Under the pieces are notes generated by a model. That model was not told the DNA's origin. It searched no databases and saw only the letters and a program-made list of their open reading frames with translations. Positions 60,000 through 64,000 of a DNA stretch of 64,000 nucleotides are shown here, piece after piece. The stretch is from contig JADWOT020000008.1 in NCBI GenBank assembly GCA_036345935.2, positions 12,273,733 through 12,337,732 of the forward strand. The letters are read 5' to 3'. This DNA is from Taenia hydatigena. Its lineage: Eukaryota; Platyhelminthes; Cestoda; Cyclophyllidea; Taeniidae. The position numbers were made by a program, and so were the translations under genes. Every line of letters starts with the position of its first letter. Position 1 is the first letter of the stretch.

Positions 60000-62900
60000 C
60001 AAAAATAATGCCAATTTATGCAGTGATGTATTTTCTATTTCCTCGTACTGGGTTATGTTTGCTGTCGTGGGTCACACGAGGCGATTCTCTCGTGCATGGT
60101 TTTCCTTTAAGCATTAGTTGCTACTCTACAGTCCATTTTTTGTCTCGACAATGGAGAGGGGGCGAGGAGAGGGAATATGCTTGAGAAGCGGAAGGCACCA
60201 CAGTTGGTGCTAGGAGGGCCAGTAGGTGTTTGTTCTCCGGCCGATCCAGACCGATCAGTATCACGAGGCGCAACCGACGCCCGAGCCTGAAAAAAGAAGA
60301 TATGCAGCAGTTGCAGGCGAAAACAGCTCTATGAGAGGTTCTTGGTCGATGGCAAACCAATGTTTTAGCACGCACTCATTATGGAAGCTGGCCGTCCCCA
60401 AACCTGTCTGGGTTGAACGCTGAATGGACCTGGTCTGCCGGTGGCCAATAAACCGTTGTCCTTCAAAATTGTTTTCTGCTTCCTTAATGACTTAGTACGG
60501 ACAAAATCTTGGCTAAGCCAGGTTACAATGAATAGATTTCATTTTGCTTAAGTTTTCTCCTCGTACAGATTCCGGAAAAACCGTATTTTTATCTTTGTAT
60601 GGACCTCAGTTATTCAAAATGTAGAAATAAGGAAAAATTAAAGAGCTAACGGATATTAAGTCATTCAACGTTAATCACAAGCATAACTTCAGTGTCATTT
60701 ATCAGACGGTTTTTTCCAATGTTCTTCATTCAACTCTCTCACAATGCTCGTAGCAGCAGGTATTGGCAGGCTTCTTTCACTATAAACGTAGCTGTCGTCA
60801 GAAGCCTCAACGACGCACCTAAAGACACCACTTGAAAAGGTTTGATTAATGAGAGTTAGGGTGCCAAGTGTGGGAAGTAGTATGATTATGGCGACTTCTA
60901 GTTATTGAATCCTGCGTGGTACAGGATGTAGAAGTTACCACTCTTAAATATGTAAGGACCAGATTCTCTTCTTCAGTAGCTGGATTTAAGCCACCGCATC
61001 AAACCTAAGATCTTATTGGAAAAAGTAAAGACAGAATGAGTTTTTCACTGATTTGCCTTGAATCACATTAGTAATTTTGCGATCTACCGGAAGACCTCGA
61101 TACTGCAGGCAGTATCTAATTTCTTTTTCCGTCTACGGCAGACACAGCCCAAAATAGGCTCAGGGACCCTTCATTATTTGAAAAAATACTGCAATTATTT
61201 ATAAGGTATTTGATAGCTTCTAGCGGAAAATTTAACCACATGGGTTTTCAGTCATCGCACTTGATTGAGCGACCTCCCAGCCATGTCCCAAGTCTCCCAG
61301 CGACTCCGTACGTTGGTAACAAATTTTGCAGCCCTAGCAGTAAAGCTTTGAGGATACTAGAAACGATGAAAAGATAAATTATTCCTTCTGTCCTATAACT
61401 CACCTCAAAACAATACTTATTTAAAACAGCAGTGCACATTTAACTTTTGATCACCCCGATTGAGAGGTCTTTTGTCCTGAAAAGAATGAATATTGGAGCA
61501 CATATCACCCACCTAAAATCTAACTAAGCCTCAGAATTACGGCGAGGATTGGATAATATGGAACATGCAATGCATTTATTTGAAATTTTACTGTCGAAAT
61601 GAGGGTATGTTTAAGAATACTTCCCAGTAAAAATACTAGCGACCCCTCGTCTTAAGATTTCGAAATAATAAAATGCTCTTAAAGCATTTTAATGGTCCGA
61701 TATTTAAATTTTAATTTAAGTCACGCTAGTTATTCCTTAAAATGTGTACGCTGGTAGTGGGTTTATTGCTGATGCCTTATATCAAATTCAAGGCAAAAAA
61801 CAACTGCACTTCCTATTTTTAACTTTGAAAATCACGAAGCTCTCTCAATTTGCGTGTTGGAGGAATCTACTCCGCCGCAACAGAAGTAAATTCCGACTTG
61901 ACAAGGTTGCAAAATTTTCTGCCTGTCCAGATGCGTTTCTACAGACAACCATTCACGCCAAAGAATAGAAGCACATTTTGGTCAGACGGGAAAAAAGGAA
62001 GATCAAGGTGAAATAGCAACAGAGACCTGCAAAATATGCGCATTGGTGGAGGGAAAGTGACCAGGGTGCTTAGATTGATGAGTTAATTTATCGGGTTAAG
62101 CCATTTTGGTTCATCTGCTGTCCAACAATCTGCGCATGGCCAGCTGTCAAACGAACATGAGGCCCAGGTATTAGCGGATCTTGTATTTAAACGCGTACCG
62201 TGGAAGTGCTAAGCGAACGATAAATCCCATAGTGATTACCTGGCCAACGATAATGTACTACGCAGAAGGTAAAGAAGGTGCATTTTTCACTTTGTAAGTG
62301 TAAAAGTTAATTTTAAATGCGGTCAAATTGCTTAACATACTTGTTGCAAGAAACTTAGGGGGAGATCGGCTACCAGTCACAACTCAGTTGCTTCTTGTTC
62401 GAAAAAGGAAAAGTGCGTTACTCTTTATAGACAGTGAAGTGTTTTTGCCCGTTTTTGTGAAATTGAACCTGTCGTTTTGTTTTCAAAACGATTTAATACA
62501 ACCAGCTGCTTTCTGAGCGTCGCGTATACGTGACGTCAGTAGTTAACACGTTAAGACACCTTTATTTAACAGCTTTATACAAGTTTTTTTTCTTAAATGC
62601 TCCTCTTGACTTATGTGTCAAGACCTCTGCCAATGCACGTTCGGCTTAATTATAAATGCACTTGAGTTTCCTCTTTGCACTAAAGGCGAAACTCGAATAC
62701 GCGTTTCATTTGTCACCCTGTGGTAATTTGTTGCCCCAAATTGCGCTGCAGACCCATCTTATTTAACACAGTGAAAGGCATTTTCGTATTTTTGGGCCTA
62801 ATAGCTCTGGGGTCAGTCTTTTTTAGGCTGTAGTGATGGATTTTCCATCAAAATCTAGGTGCAAACATGCTGGCGTCTCCCAAGTTTGAAAAATCGTTCA

Positions 62901-64000
62901 GCAAACTTCTCCAGTATCCACGCTTCAGAGTTAGAGCTAGGTTCATATCTCAAGATCTGCGACTTTTGGACTCCTTCACACAACTTCCGGTTCTTTATTC
63001 AAAGACGTCTTTAATTCCAGTGAGTTCTAAGGTTGATTCGTACTCCAGAAAAAGCAATGAAATTCTTTGGTTTTAAAGGATAGACAAATGTCAGTAGTAA
63101 GCACAAGCCACAATGCTAAATTTAAAGAATCCCGTCTTTGCATCATTGCACTTTAGAAGCCGTAAAATGGACATAATGGCGCACAGTTATGACAATTTCA
63201 TAATGTAATGTAGCAAAATTAGCGTGTTTCTACACAAAGCTTAATCCGTTTGCACTACAATTACGAACCCAAAGGTCATTTTACTCTCCTATGCTGTTAC
63301 AGATGCTACCAGCTCTCGTACAAGTACACCAAGTCTCTTATAATTAATTGCGTTGACATTAATTTAAAGTTCCTACCGATTTATAACTCACTAGGGATGA
63401 TGACGCGGACCATTGGACAGGCTTTTTTGAGGTGGGATCAAAGGCATGAGGGGAATTATTAATGACCGCCAATGAGACGTTAACTCTTAAAAACCCGGGA
63501 GAGAGAGGTGGCAGAGGCGGCAGCCTGTTGACGACGTCGGCACTGGCTTGACCTTCAAGAAGTGAAGGAGGTGGAGGCAGAGAAAAAGATTGTAGTAGTG
63601 CGTCCACCGTCTCTTGTATGTATCCCCTCTTTAACCTTTCCTTTTCTTCGGATTTTTTTTTCCGTGGGCACGCGCAAACCTTCCGATAGCATCGTCAGCT
63701 TTTGTGTTGGCGGGCGACATTTCGCTTTGCTTTGCCTTGGTGACACTGGGTTGAACCGATCTTCCCCCTCCCCTTCTCATCTTGGGGGTGAGAGGAGAGG
63801 GAAAGAAGGGGAGAGCGGAGCGGCAGTCAGCATGTTAGGCGTTTGATCACTGGACGGGTGAGTGCGTGGGGCACACGAACCTACCGGGAAGGCTTATGAA
63901 TAAGTAATGTTAGAGGAGATGTTGCCGTGTGTGTTCGCCCCTTGTTGATTTCCTGCACATTGACGACGCCTGTGCGACCGTATCGAGGAATAGCAAAGAA
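60000..64000. other. Right end of the window, no gene recognised
   Basis: Mostly AT-rich, with scattered short frames that carry no motif I know. From about 63500 the DNA becomes richer in G and C with GA-rich runs (63500-63530, 63790-63820), as at the 5' end of a gene. If one starts here, its coding part lies outside the window. Confidence 0.4.

Noticed and set aside
1..64000. CRISPR arrays, bacterial operons or phage-type elements
   Set aside because: The window is plainly eukaryotic, with spliced animal genes and no regular spaced repeats.
1..64000. LTR or terminal-inverted-repeat transposons explaining the large blocks
   Set aside because: No short terminal repeats, target-site duplications or intact integrase, reverse transcriptase or transposase frames are visible at the block edges.

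Overview
The window is nuclear DNA of a tapeworm, most likely a taeniid cestode (Echinococcus or Taenia). The genes have very short GT-AG introns, many of 30-50 bp. They encode animal proteins: syntaxin, derlin, an ANKRA2/RFXANK-like protein, dynactin subunit 5 and MCM2. The repeated heat-shock gene encodes a 314-residue small heat-shock protein with two alpha-crystallin domains, an architecture typical of flatworms. A 100-base run of N at 22955-23054 shows that this is a scaffold with a sizing-independent assembly gap.

Layout. (1) 523-4047, minus strand: four internal exons of a syntaxin-1-type t-SNARE whose SNARE motif and membrane anchor lie left of the window. (2) 6211-10150: a palindrome with two identical 1,250-bp arms. 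Each arm carries a complete six-exon derlin-2-type gene, and the loop carries an ANKRA2/RFXANK-like ankyrin gene. (3) 11349-11966: an intronless dynactin subunit 5 gene. (4) 12098-41120: a very large, nearly perfect segmental duplication. Block A (12098-22954) is repeated inverted as block R (30264-41120), with no length change. A third copy, block C (23055-30030), lies between them in the same direction as A and begins at the assembly gap. Each block carries a complete small heat-shock protein gene. (5) 42574-44360: a fourth heat-shock gene (D), identical to the others over most of its length but with a different C-terminal end. (6) 41204-41887 and 46229-46912: a 684-bp direct repeat. (7) 50397-54838: a complete nine-exon MCM2 gene. 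(8) 54839-64000: no gene that I can recognise.

The assigned genes are unrelated housekeeping functions: ER-associated degradation, dynein-dynactin transport, DNA replication licensing, membrane fusion and chaperoning. They do not form a pathway. What stands out is structural. Two separate palindromic duplications of complete genes lie within 40 kb, there is a mosaic four-copy heat-shock gene family, and one member alone has perfect heat-shock elements upstream. Rare base differences between copies show that they are not one read set pasted three times. Unmerged haplotypes or a misassembly around the gap cannot be excluded from sequence alone.
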